From positions 1-55,761 of the forward strand of contig CAIQPS010000061.1 in NCBI GenBank assembly GCA_903873715.1: DNA of 55,761 nt. Direction: 5' to 3'. The position numbers and the translations under genes were made by a program. The notes beneath the pieces are model-generated. The model saw nothing but the letters and a program-made list of their open reading frames with translations, made no database searches and had not been told where the DNA came from. This DNA is from an uncultured Actinomycetes bacterium (GTDB lineage Bacteria; Actinomycetota; Thermoleophilia; RBG-16-64-13). Shown here piece after piece: positions 44,355 to 52,499 of this stretch; positions within the stretch are counted from its first letter, which is position 1; every line of letters starts with the position of its first letter.

Positions 44355-44355
44355 A

Positions 44356-45075
44356 CTATTCAGACTCGATGTACTCCAGGGCCATGTGGCGCACAAGCTC
44401 TGCGTTTTGGGAGCAGCGGTCCGCTATCGACTCCAACCGCTCGAGGATCGCCTTGAGCTGGTGGAACGTCTTGTAGTCGGTGTCCCACTCGAACATGAAC
44501 CGGTACAGTTCGGCGAAGATGTCGTCGGCCTTGCTCTCCATCTTGTCGACGAGGCCCGCCAGCCTGATGGCCTCGCGCAGATCGGTACCCATGGCCTTCA
44601 CGGCCGCGGTCAACCCGAGAACGGCGTCCACGTCCGCCCTGGCCAATTCGACGATGAGCTGGTTCATGGGCGATGGCAGACTGAAGCGACGCATGACGAT
44701 GCGGTCTGCCGCACCGGCGGACAGGTTGTTGATGCTGTCCATGGAGGTGACCAGCCGGGACAGGTCGGCCCGGTTCATCGGGAAGATGCCGCCCAGCGAG
44801 AGACGGTCCAGGATGGCGTCCTTGGTGTCGTCGGCAGCGCTCTCGAGCGCGTCCAGTTCCTTGGCGGAGGCCGCAAGTTCTTCATACTGGTCCGCAGCGA
44901 AGCGCTCGACCACGTCCTGCAGCTTGTTGATGACCACGACGACTTCGTCGGTGAAATTGGCTATGCGCTCGAGGACCTGCTCCTCGCGCTCCTTGCCCAT
45001 GGCGCCGATGACGCCTTCCAGGGTAGTCTCGCCCCCCATGGCCTGCCGGATGGACTTAAACCTGTTCTTAGCCAT
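44356..45075 (-). CDS. DUF47/PhoU-like Pit accessory protein
   Basis: A 239-residue all-helical protein (TIGR00153/DUF47 type): ATLEGVIGAMGKE-like N-terminus, ITDEVVVVINKLQDVV-type helix, ALESAADDTKDAILDRLSLGGIFPMNRADLSRLVTSMD and a C-terminal ILERLESIADRCSQNAELVRHMALEYIE. PhoU-like metal-binding acidic patches (E/D-x3-D) are present. ATG 45075 is chosen over a longer frame because GAGGCGGAG precedes it. It lies 10 nt after the Pit permease gene, the usual pairing, and is thought to control phosphate flux through Pit. Confidence 0.9.
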   Translation of the reverse strand: MAKNRFKSIRQAMGGETTLEGVIGAMGKEREEQVLERIANFTDEVVVVINKLQDVVERFAADQYEELAASAKELDALESAADDTKDAILDRLSLGGIFPMNRADLSRLVTSMDSINNLSAGAADRIVMRRFSLPSPMNQLIVELARADVDAVLGLTAAVKAMGTDLREAIRLAGLVDKMESKADDIFAELYRFMFEWDTDYKTFHQLKAILERLESIADRCSQNAELVRHMALEYIESE

Positions 45076-45085
45076 CTCCGCCTCT

Positions 45086-46126
45086 TTAGAACACGAGCTT
45101 GAGGATGTAATACACGACCGCCGCAACGATCGCACAGAACGGAAGGGTCACCACCCAGGCCAGCATGATAGCACGGAAGACTTTCCAGCTGACCCCGCCC
45201 AGACCGCTGGTGAGACCGGTCCCGGTGACCGCTGCGGTGATCACGTGGGTGGTGGATACCGGCAACCCGAACTTGGACGCGAGGAAGATGACCACGCCGC
45301 CCCCGGCCTCGGCGCTGAACCCGTTGATGGGATGGAGTTTGGTGATCTTCTCCCCCATGGTCTCGATGAGGCGGTTGGACTTGACCGATATGAACGTACC
45401 GATAGCCATGGCCGCCGCCGACGCGAGGATCACCCAGATGGGCACGTGGTAGTCCTTCAGATCGGTGACCCCGGCCTGGGCCGCCAGGAAGATGACGATG
45501 ATGCCCATGACCTTGGTGGAGTCGTTGGAGCCGTGGTTGAACGAGACCCAGCTCGAAGACACGATCTGGGCGTACTTGTAGAAGCGGTCGGACCCCGACA
45601 GGCTCATCTTCATGACCCTGAAGAAGAGCCGGCTGATGCGCATGAAGATGTAACCCACGATGATGCCGATGAACGGCGAGACGAACAGGAACACGAAGAT
45701 CATGATCAGCTTGTGCCAGACGATGCCATGAGCGCCGGAGGCCGCGAGCCCCGCACCCACGAGCCCGCCGACGAGCGCATGCGAAGAGCTCACAGGGAGG
45801 GCCCACCACCAGGTGAGGATCTCCCATACGATGGCGCCCGCCATGGCGGCGAGGACGAGGTGGGCGGTGGCCTCGTTGGAAGGGATGACCCCTCCGATGG
45901 TCTTGATGACGCCGAGACCCATGACCAGCGGGCCCACGAAGTTGAAGATGGCGGAGAGGCCGATGGCTACCTTGGGTTTGAGGGCGCCGGTGTAGATGAC
46001 GGTGGAGACCGCGTTGCACCCATCGTGGAAGCCGTTCATGAGGCCGAAGATGAGGGCGACCGTGACGACTGCTATCAATTGGCCGTCCACGCCCTCAAGA
46101 GCCTTTCTCGTAGAACAAGCCGGCAC
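45086..46126 (-). CDS. pit: Pit-family inorganic phosphate transporter
   Basis: A 346-residue protein with about ten membrane segments. The two inverted signature regions are NGFHDGCNAVSTVIYT (about residues 31-46) and FNHGSNDSTKVMGI (about 194-207), as in E. coli PitA. VSSSHALVGGLVGAG and VSTTHVITAAVTGTG are the re-entrant regions. It imports metal-phosphate with protons at low affinity. The start is uncertain: GTG 46126 or GTG 46090, both with weak sites; the first is given. Operon with the DUF47 gene. Sulphate or other anions cannot be excluded. Confidence 0.88.
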   Translation of the reverse strand: MPACSTRKALEGVDGQLIAVVTVALIFGLMNGFHDGCNAVSTVIYTGALKPKVAIGLSAIFNFVGPLVMGLGVIKTIGGVIPSNEATAHLVLAAMAGAIVWEILTWWWALPVSSSHALVGGLVGAGLAASGAHGIVWHKLIMIFVFLFVSPFIGIIVGYIFMRISRLFFRVMKMSLSGSDRFYKYAQIVSSSWVSFNHGSNDSTKVMGIIVIFLAAQAGVTDLKDYHVPIWVILASAAAMAIGTFISVKSNRLIETMGEKITKLHPINGFSAEAGGGVVIFLASKFGLPVSTTHVITAAVTGTGLTSGLGGVSWKVFRAIMLAWVVTLPFCAIVAAVVYYILKLVF

Positions 46127-46279
46127 GCCCCACGGACAGCCGGCTCGAGACCTGTAGTGCTCGCTTGTTCATCGGGCAACATGATACTTGATTGAGCGGG
46201 CGAGGGAGACACCATTCCGGGTGCGACGTGGCGATAACGCCCGCTCTATGCACAGAAAACAGCGCGGGCGGCAAAAGAA

Positions 46280-46311
46280 GGGGCGCGCCGGCCGAACGGC
46301 CTGCGCGCCCC
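46280..46311 (-). terminator. Terminator after the lipoprotein gene
   Basis: A stem of about 14 bp (GGGGCGCGCCGGCC with one mismatch) and a 4-nt loop is followed on the minus strand by TTCTTTTGC. It lies about 45 nt past the stop. Confidence 0.8.
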
Positions 46312-46355
46312 GAGGCTCGCTCCCGGAGACCGCTCCGGGACGGCGAGGCGAAGTC

Positions 46356-46787
46356 CTAGGTGGTGGTCGGCGAGACCAGCGCCCGGATCTGATCCAGAGC
46401 GGCGGTCAGCGGGCCGACCTTACTCATGAGGATGGGGGCGATGTCCAGGAGGGTGGCCGTGTCGGAGAGCCCGGTGACGGCCGCATCGAGATCGGTCCAC
46501 GCCTTTTCGACGGCAGCGGTGTCCGCGCCCTTGATCTTCTTGCCGTTATCGATGACCGACTGCACCTCAGGCTTCAGGGAATCCCTGGAGGCCTTGATGT
46601 CGGCCACCGTGAGGGTCATGGCCGTACCTTTTGCGGTCAGATCCTTGATCGCGGCGTCGATCTTCGCCAGGTTCCCCTGCACCGCGGTGACCGCGGCCTG
46701 ATCCGTGCCCCCGCCGCCACAACCGGCCACTGTCAGCGCCAGAAGCGCCACGACGGCGATCAAAACGAGAACCACTGCCTTTCTCAC
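46356..46787 (-). CDS. Small lipoprotein, helical
   Basis: A 143-residue protein with GTG 46787 and AGGAGG 10 nt upstream. Residues 1-22 are a lipoprotein signal with lipobox LTVAGC, so Cys23 would be lipidated; a GGGG spacer follows. The mature part is helical and Ala/Lys/Asp-rich (AVQGNLAKIDAAIKDLTAKG and AAVEKAWTDLDAAVTGL). No family was recognised. Monocistronic, bounded by a terminator. Outer face of the cell membrane expected. Confidence 0.75.
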   Translation of the reverse strand: MRKAVVLVLIAVVALLALTVAGCGGGGTDQAAVTAVQGNLAKIDAAIKDLTAKGTAMTLTVADIKASRDSLKPEVQSVIDNGKKIKGADTAAVEKAWTDLDAAVTGLSDTATLLDIAPILMSKVGPLTAALDQIRALVSPTTT

Positions 46788-47022
46788 TCTACCGATCCTC
46801 CTTGGCTAGTCACCCTGGAAGGGCCACACTTGGTCCACTGGTTTGAACCACCATGCACTGTAAGCCACAGCAACAGGTATATCAACTGGGCACGCGTTTC
46901 CCGAATGCTGAGTGTTCGGAATCCGCCCGGATCCACGCGACCACACACCCTCTCGGTGCGGCGAGCGCGCTGTGCTGTCCGGCCGCTCGCCGACGAGCGC
47001 CCGGGGACGTATCGCGGGATGA

Positions 47023-47028
47023 TAAGGT
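47023..47028 (+). promoter_or_regulatory. Possible leaderless -10 box of the UbiA gene
   Basis: TAAGGT lies 6 nt before the ATG at 47035. AAGG within it could instead be a weak ribosome site, so this reading is uncertain. Confidence 0.3.
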
Positions 47029-47034
47029 TCAAGC

Positions 47035-47943
47035 ATGAAGAGGCTCGTCCTGTTCTTCGATCTCGCCCGGGGTAAGTCTGCGCTGTTCTCGGTGAGCGAA
47101 CCCGTGCTCGGCGCAATGCTTGCCACCGGCCACATCCCCTCCCTGCGGGTGTGCCTCCTGGGAGTCGTCGCCGCACTGGCGGGCTATCTGTGCGTGTACT
47201 CCTTGAACGACCTGATCGATCTCCGCGCGGACCGCGAGGAGATCCGTCTAGCCTCCCCGGACCCCCTCGCGTGGAAGCCGCAAGTGGCGCACATGGACAT
47301 CGTCGCGCTGCGCCACCCCGTGGCGGCCGGTGCGCTGCCGCTGTGGGCCGCCACCGCCTGGGTCGTCGCGCTGGGCGCAGTCGGACTGGCGGCAGCATAC
47401 CTGCTGCGCCCGCTCTGCGCATACCTGTTCATCGGCTGCGCGGGACTCGAGATCGTCTATTGCAGTCTGCGGCGGATCACGTGGCTCAAGGTCATCCCGG
47501 CCGCCGCGATGGTGGCAGTGGGAGGGCTCGCCGGGTGGTTCGCGGTCGGACGGCTCACCTGGGGGACGCTTGCGTTCTTCTTCCTGCTCTACGGCTGGGA
47601 GACCACACGGAACCTCACCAACGACCTGGCCGACGTGGTCCACGACCGTTTGGTGGGCATACGGACGCTGGCCGCCACGCACGGGCCCCGAGCCGCGTCG
47701 CGCGCCATCCTCGCGGCGGCCATGGTGATGGTGGCCCTCTCGCTCGCGCAGCCGGTCGGCTGGGCGGTCCGCGGCCTGCTGGCGCTGGTCGCCCTGGGGA
47801 CGATGACCTGGCCCGCTCTGGTGTTGTACCGGGATCCGAGCGAGCCCGCCGCCCAGCGCTACTTCAACCGGCTGACGCTCTTCCCCCCGTTCGGCGCGGC
47901 ATGCGCCATCATCGTCGCGGCGATCACCTATCTGGCAGGCTGA
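47035..47943 (+). CDS. UbiA-family prenyltransferase
   Basis: A 302-residue integral membrane protein with about eight helices. The two Asp-rich motifs of the UbiA superfamily are present: NDLIDLRAD (residues 58-66) and NDLADVVHD (about 200-208), which bind the Mg-diphosphate of the prenyl donor. Typical acceptors are quinone precursors, haem or lipids; none can be assigned here. There is no quinone or haem operon around it. Residues between the motifs are less conserved than in MenA/UbiA, so a specialised acceptor is possible. Confidence 0.8.
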   Translation: MKRLVLFFDLARGKSALFSVSEPVLGAMLATGHIPSLRVCLLGVVAALAGYLCVYSLNDLIDLRADREEIRLASPDPLAWKPQVAHMDIVALRHPVAAGALPLWAATAWVVALGAVGLAAAYLLRPLCAYLFIGCAGLEIVYCSLRRITWLKVIPAAAMVAVGGLAGWFAVGRLTWGTLAFFFLLYGWETTRNLTNDLADVVHDRLVGIRTLAATHGPRAASRAILAAAMVMVALSLAQPVGWAVRGLLALVALGTMTWPALVLYRDPSEPAAQRYFNRLTLFPPFGAACAIIVAAITYLAG

Positions 47944-48149
47944 GAGCGGCTCCACACAGCCTCCACGGCGTACGGACCGCGCTGCCCTCCGCGGGGCAGG
48001 CTCTGCCGGTCGTACACGCCTATCCGACATAGGAGCGCCCCGAGGTATCTCGGCATGAGGTCACTCGCTTCCTCCACGCAAGCGTCAGGTGTCGCCTCGA
48101 TGCTCCCGTGCTACCGCCCCCCGGGATCGGCGTGCCGGGCGAAAAGAAA
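47944..48149. other. Intergenic region between UbiA and mmsA
   Basis: No gene or clear promoter is seen in this stretch. It separates two convergent genes and ends at the mmsA terminator. Confidence 0.5.
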
Positions 48150-48177
48150 GCCGGGCCCCGCAGATGCGGGGCCCGGC
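48150..48177 (-). terminator. Terminator of the mmsA unit
   Basis: A perfect 12-bp stem GCCGGGCCCCGC with loop AGAT; on the minus strand it is followed by TTTCTTTTC. A second hairpin, CGCCGCG/CGCGGCG, lies at about 48200-48222, closer to the gene. Confidence 0.88.
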
Positions 48178-48238
48178 GTGAGGTCCTTCTGAGAGGGGCG
48201 CCGCGCGCGAAACCGCGGCGCGGCCCTGTCTTCCGCGT

Positions 48239-49765
48239 TTAGCGGTTGACGGTGCCTTCCCAGGTGTTGACTTTCTTCTGCTTCTTGTCGGCCTCGGTGA
48301 ACCAGCGGGTGGTCACGCACTTGGTCTCGGTGAAGAAGCGGATGCCGTCCAGGCCGAACACGTGGCTCTCGCCGAAGAACGAGTCTTTGTGGCCGGCGAA
48401 CGGGAAGAAGCTGACCGGTACCGGGATGCCCACGTTGATCCCGACCATACCGGCGTGGGTCCGACGGGCGAACTCGCGGCTGTAGTAGCCGGACTCGGTG
48501 AAGATGCAGGAGCCGTTGGCGAACCGGCTGGCGTTCATGAGCTCGATGCCCTCTTCGAAGTCCGCCACGCGTTTGATGGCGAGCACGGGGCCGAAGATCT
48601 CGTCGCGGCCGACGGTCATGTCTTCAGTGACGTTGTCGAAGATCGTCGGGCCTACGAAGAAGCCCTTCTCGAAGCCCGGGACCACCAAGTCGCGGCCGTC
48701 GAGCACCAAGTCGGCGCCTTCCTCGACACCCTTGTTGATCCAGTTCTTGATGAAGCCCTGGTGGTCGGCGGAGACCACCGGACCGAGTTCGGTCTTGGGA
48801 TCGTAGGAGCAGCCCACGATGCGCTGCTGGGCGAACTTCGTCATATAACCGATGAACTCGTCGGCAACCTTGTCCTCCACCACGCAGACCGGGAGCGCCA
48901 TGCAGCGCATACCGGCACAGCCGAACGTGGAGTTGATGATGCCGGCGGCGGCGCGCTCGAGCGAAGCGTCGGCCAGGACGAGGCCGTGGTTCTTGGCTTC
49001 GGTCTGGGCCTGGACGCGCTTGCCGTGAGCGGCGGCCACAGAGTAGACGTGCTTGCCCACGTCGGTGGAGCCCACGAAGGAGACACCACGGATGAGCGGA
49101 TGGGTGAGCAGGATCTCAGCCTCGTGACGGCTGCAGGTGACGACGTTGACGACACCCTTGGGCAGACCGGCTTCCTGCAGCAGTTCCATGAGGCGCACCG
49201 ACGACGTCGGCACCATGGAGGCAGCCTTGAGCACGAAGGTGTTGCCGGTGACGATGCACAGCGGGATCATCCAGCCCCAGGGGATCATGGCCGGGAAGTT
49301 GAACGGGGCGATACCGGCGAACACGCCGAGCGGCTCGCGGTAGCTCACGGTGTCGTGTCCGGTGGACACGTTCATGATGGACTCGCCCTTGGCCAGCATC
49401 GGAGCGGCAACGCCCACTTCGCAGCCTTCGATGATCTTGACGATCTCGCCGCGCGCTTCATCGAGGTTCTTGCCGACCTCGCGGGAGCAGATGTAGGCGA
49501 GTTCTTCCATGTGCTTCTCGAGCAGAGCCTTCCAGGCGAAGAGCACCTGGGTGCGCTTCTGGATCGGCAGCCCGCCCCAGATCTGGAACGCCTGGTGGGC
49601 GGAGTTGATGGCGTCCTCGACTTCGGACGCGGTGCAGCACGGCGCGAGAGCGAACACTTCGCCGGTGCTCGAGTCCGATACTTCCATGTATTTATCAGTC
49701 TTCGACTCGAGCCACTCGCCGTCGACGAAATACTTCAACTTGATGGGATCTGCCACGTGTATCAC
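48239..49765 (-). CDS. mmsA: Methylmalonate-semialdehyde dehydrogenase (CoA-acylating)
   Basis: A 508-residue aldehyde dehydrogenase. Subfamily features include AGIAPFNFPAMIPWGWMIPLCIVTGNTFVLKAASMVPTSS-like cofactor motifs, GSTDVGKHVYSVAAAHGKRVQAQTEAKNH and GMRCMALPV, with catalytic Cys288. These enzymes turn (methyl)malonate semialdehyde, NAD and CoA into propionyl- or acetyl-CoA and CO2. Downstream of an omega-aminotransferase, it would finish breakdown of beta-alanine or 3-aminoisobutyrate. GTG 49765 lies behind AAAGGGC; a second GTG is three codons on. The 140-nt gap to the aminotransferase may hold a separate promoter. Confidence 0.92.
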   Translation of the reverse strand: MIHVADPIKLKYFVDGEWLESKTDKYMEVSDSSTGEVFALAPCCTASEVEDAINSAHQAFQIWGGLPIQKRTQVLFAWKALLEKHMEELAYICSREVGKNLDEARGEIVKIIEGCEVGVAAPMLAKGESIMNVSTGHDTVSYREPLGVFAGIAPFNFPAMIPWGWMIPLCIVTGNTFVLKAASMVPTSSVRLMELLQEAGLPKGVVNVVTCSRHEAEILLTHPLIRGVSFVGSTDVGKHVYSVAAAHGKRVQAQTEAKNHGLVLADASLERAAAGIINSTFGCAGMRCMALPVCVVEDKVADEFIGYMTKFAQQRIVGCSYDPKTELGPVVSADHQGFIKNWINKGVEEGADLVLDGRDLVVPGFEKGFFVGPTIFDNVTEDMTVGRDEIFGPVLAIKRVADFEEGIELMNASRFANGSCIFTESGYYSREFARRTHAGMVGINVGIPVPVSFFPFAGHKDSFFGESHVFGLDGIRFFTETKCVTTRWFTEADKKQKKVNTWEGTVNR

Positions 49766-49905
49766 GCTGCCCTTTCTTGGTAATTCGCGATTACCCGATT
49801 TTATCGATTCGCGGCTGCTTTATGCTGCTTTTGCCATGAAATTCTCAGCTATCGACCATCAACTATGTCGATAGCGTATGGAAAACCCACCCGGTCCTGC
49901 GCCGC

Positions 49906-51228
49906 TCAGGCCCCGAGCGCCTGGTCGACGACCGCCAGGGCCTCGTCGACGATGTCCAGACCGTACTTCAGTTCCTCTTCGGTGATGACCAGCGGCGGGG
50001 CGATGAAGAACAGGTTGAAGCGCGAGTATGTGTAGAGGTGCTTGCTGCGCAGGTAGGCCGCCAGCTTGCCCATCTCCGGAGAGGTGCCGCCATACGGCGC
50101 CAGAGGCTCCTTGGTGGCCTTGTCCTTGACCAGCTCGACCATGCTGAACAGCCCGATGTGCCGGACGTCGCCCACGCACGCGTGCTTGGCTTTTAGGTCT
50201 TCCAGCCGGGCGGCCAGATAGGCGCCCTGCTTCTCCACGTTCTCGAAGACCTTCTCCTCTTCGTAGACGTCCATGCAGGCGATGCCCGCGGCGCAGCAGA
50301 CCGGGTGCCCGGCGCCGGTGAGACCCGTCCAGAGCATGTGGTCTTCGAGGTGGTCGGAGATGCGCTTGTTGACGATGACGCCACCGAGCGGCATGAGGCT
50401 GCTGGAGACGCCCTTGGCGAAGGTGATCATATCCGGCTTGATGCCGTAGTTCTGGGTGGCGAACCACTTGCCGGTGCGGCCGAAGCCGGCCATGACCTCG
50501 TCGTCGATGAGCAGGATGTCGTACTTGTCGAGAAGGGCGCGCACGCGCGGCCAGTAGTCGGCCGGGGGCACGAGCAGCCCGTTGGTGCCGGTGACGCCCT
50601 CGGCCAGCATGGCGGCGATGTTCTGCGGGCCTTCCATCTGGATGACTTCCTCGATGTGGCTCACGCACTGCCGGCTGCAGGTGGCCTCTTCAGCGCCGAA
50701 GGGGCAGCGGTAGCAATAGGGGTCGAACACCCGGACGATCCCGGGGATCCCGGGCTCCACCGGCCAGCGGCGGAAGTCGCCGGAGGCGCTCATGGAGCCC
50801 ATGGTGTCGCCGTGATAAGAGCGGTACCGGGTGATGATCTTGTTGCGGCCGGTCACCAGGCGGGCGATCTTCATCGCGCTCTCGTTGGCTTCGGTGCCGG
50901 AGAGGGTGTAGAAGGCCTTGTGCAGGCCGGAGACTTCCACCAGCTTCTTGCCGAGCTCGGCCTTCGGTGTGGTGACCATGGTCGGGCCCGCGTAGCAGAG
51001 CTCGTCGACCTGCTTCTTGATGGCTTCCAGCACCTTGGGATGCTGGTGCCCCACGTTGACGTTCATGATCTGCGCGCAGAAATCGATCCACTTGTTCCCG
51101 TCGCCGTCCCAGAACCAGACGCCCTGAGCCTTGGTCATGTGGATGGGCTGCACCGCTCCCTGGACGGACCACGGGAAGAGGGTGTAGTCGCGCGCGTCTT
51201 GAACTACCTGCTTAGAAGAGATGTCCAT
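49906..51228 (-). CDS. Class III omega-amino-acid aminotransferase
   Basis: A 440-residue PLP enzyme; ATG 51228 is preferred (GGAGG 6 nt upstream) over an upstream ATG. It has FWDGDGNKWIDFCAQIMNVNVGHQHP, YTLSGTEANESAMKIAR, ITRYRSYHGDT, LIDDEVMAGFGRTG (cofactor Asp) and TFAKGVSSSLMPLGG (Schiff-base Lys). It resembles beta-alanine/taurine:pyruvate aminotransferases. With MmsA next to it, beta-alanine or 3-aminoisobutyrate is the leading guess, giving malonate or methylmalonate semialdehyde. Taurine is less likely because no sulfoacetaldehyde enzyme is nearby. The Cys-rich insert YCYRCPFG is shared with the other aminotransferase in the window. Confidence 0.88.
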   Translation of the reverse strand: MDISSKQVVQDARDYTLFPWSVQGAVQPIHMTKAQGVWFWDGDGNKWIDFCAQIMNVNVGHQHPKVLEAIKKQVDELCYAGPTMVTTPKAELGKKLVEVSGLHKAFYTLSGTEANESAMKIARLVTGRNKIITRYRSYHGDTMGSMSASGDFRRWPVEPGIPGIVRVFDPYCYRCPFGAEEATCSRQCVSHIEEVIQMEGPQNIAAMLAEGVTGTNGLLVPPADYWPRVRALLDKYDILLIDDEVMAGFGRTGKWFATQNYGIKPDMITFAKGVSSSLMPLGGVIVNKRISDHLEDHMLWTGLTGAGHPVCCAAGIACMDVYEEEKVFENVEKQGAYLAARLEDLKAKHACVGDVRHIGLFSMVELVKDKATKEPLAPYGGTSPEMGKLAAYLRSKHLYTYSRFNLFFIAPPLVITEEELKYGLDIVDEALAVVDQALGA

Positions 51229-51279
51229 GCCTGCCTCCGATGTGGGATGAGACATGGTAGCCACGCCGGGGGCGGCTAT

Positions 51280-52014
51280 TCAACGGACACTATGTCCAAA
51301 ATCCATTCGTTTGAGCAGTTCCAGCGCCACGATGATGCCCGTGCGGCGCCGAGGCTGCTCCATGTCCCCGAGCAGACCGGTGAGCTGATCGAGCCGGTAG
51401 TAGACGCTCTGCCGCCTCACCCCCAGCCGCCTGGCCGCTTCGGCGACGTTGAACTGCGACGCCACCAAGGTCTCGAGCGTGGCCAGGAGGGTGCCCCGCG
51501 GCCGGCCGGGCAGCGCCAGGATGGGCCCCAGTTGCTCCTCGACGAAGCGTCCCGAGCGCCCCGTCTCGACGAGCGCATCGAGCAGTCCGTCCAGCCAGTG
51601 TTCGGAGTCGGAAGGGCTGTGGGGACGCAGGATGAGTTCGTGAGCCTCCTTGGTGAGCTCGGCGAACCGCACCTCTTCACGGAAGACCACCAGCGGGAAC
51701 TCCATGAGCCGGGCGGCCCGCAGCATCTCTTCCGGGACTTCGGCCAGCCACTGGACCAGTTCGAGAGCGAGCGCCTGGGCCCCGGCGTCGACGAGCGAGC
51801 GCAGATAGGCGACCCGAGCGTCGGGCGTCGCCCGGGCCAGCTCGAGACCGGTGCTCACCAGCACCTCTCCCCCCGACAGGAACCGCCAGGCGTCCATGAG
51901 TTCGGACACGTGGACCCAGGTCACGGGCTCGTGGAGGCGCGACTGGCCGGAGAGGACCTCCGCCTTTTCGAAAGCCGGCAGCGCGAGTATGTCGCAGAGT
52001 GACGGCAGGCTCAC
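51280..52014 (-). CDS. PucR-family transcriptional regulator, short form
   Basis: A 244-residue protein. Residues about 5-125 match the PucR N-terminal domain (LCDILALPAFEKAEVLSG, WVHVSELMDAWRFLSGGEVLVSTGL). Residues about 170-235 hold the C-terminal HTH (TLLATLETLVASQFNVAEAARRLGVRRQSVYYRLDQLTGLLG). The central GGDEF-like region of longer PucR proteins is absent, so the gene is short for the family. PucR regulators act on purine, amino-acid or polyamine catabolism. The GTG start overlaps the GNAT stop (GTGA). It probably controls this operon in response to the imported compound. Confidence 0.88.
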   Translation of the reverse strand: MSLPSLCDILALPAFEKAEVLSGQSRLHEPVTWVHVSELMDAWRFLSGGEVLVSTGLELARATPDARVAYLRSLVDAGAQALALELVQWLAEVPEEMLRAARLMEFPLVVFREEVRFAELTKEAHELILRPHSPSDSEHWLDGLLDALVETGRSGRFVEEQLGPILALPGRPRGTLLATLETLVASQFNVAEAARRLGVRRQSVYYRLDQLTGLLGDMEQPRRRTGIIVALELLKRMDFGHSVR

Positions 52015-52499
52015 AGCGGCCTCCTCGCCACGATCTCGTCGTCCTCCATCTCACCGGTCTCGCGGAACCCGAGCGACTCGTACAGTCGCTTCGCCCGGAT
52101 GTTCGCCGGGGAGTAGCTCAGGGCCGCCGACGCGCAGCCCTGATCGCGGAGATGGTCGAGGGCCGCCCCTACGGCAGCCCGTCCAAGCCCCTGTCCCTGC
52201 CGGTCCGCTGCGATCTGCACCCCGCCCAGCCAGCCGCTGTTGTCCGCTGGGTCTACGGCCCACATCATGAACCCCACTGCCCGCTCCTTGGAGTAGACGG
52301 CGAGAGGCCGCCACGAATCCGAGTAGTGGCAGAGGACCAGATAATAGGTGACGGGCGCCACGAAGACCCGTTGATCATCGTGGATAAAAAGCTCCGCGCA
52401 GTCGCGCCAGTTGCTGGCATCGACTGCGCGGAGCGAGATCTGCGTCTGAGCAGGCGGCATGGGCTTCACCGGCCGGTGTCCCCCTGGGACGACCGTCAC
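52011..52499 (-). CDS. GNAT-family N-acetyltransferase
   Basis: A 162-residue protein of spermidine-acetyltransferase-like type. VGFMMWAVDPADNSGWLGGVQIAADRQGQGLGRAAVGAALDHL has the R-x-x-G-x-G/A acetyl-CoA motif, and SPANIRAKRLYESLGFRETGEMEDDEIV is the C-terminal motif. It starts with GTG 52499 inside the livM stop (GTGA) and ends in the start of the PucR gene, so it is locked into the operon. It may acetylate the imported amine or its by-products. Confidence 0.88.
   Translation of the reverse strand: MTVVPGGHRPVKPMPPAQTQISLRAVDASNWRDCAELFIHDDQRVFVAPVTYYLVLCHYSDSWRPLAVYSKERAVGFMMWAVDPADNSGWLGGVQIAADRQGQGLGRAAVGAALDHLRDQGCASAALSYSPANIRAKRLYESLGFRETGEMEDDEIVARRPL

Larger units (their letters stand above)
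43924..44355. other. Repeat-rich intergenic region
   Basis: This 432-bp stretch contains no gene I accept. It holds, from left to right, a 7-bp hairpin (AACGCAA / TTGCGTT, 43958-43977), five 27-bp tandem repeats around 44102-44217, and a long inverted repeat at 44245-44354. A + strand frame through the repeats would encode KRGERSDAP units, and minus-strand frames GASLRSPLF units. This repetition reflects the 27-nt period, and no start signal is present. Confidence 0.6.
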
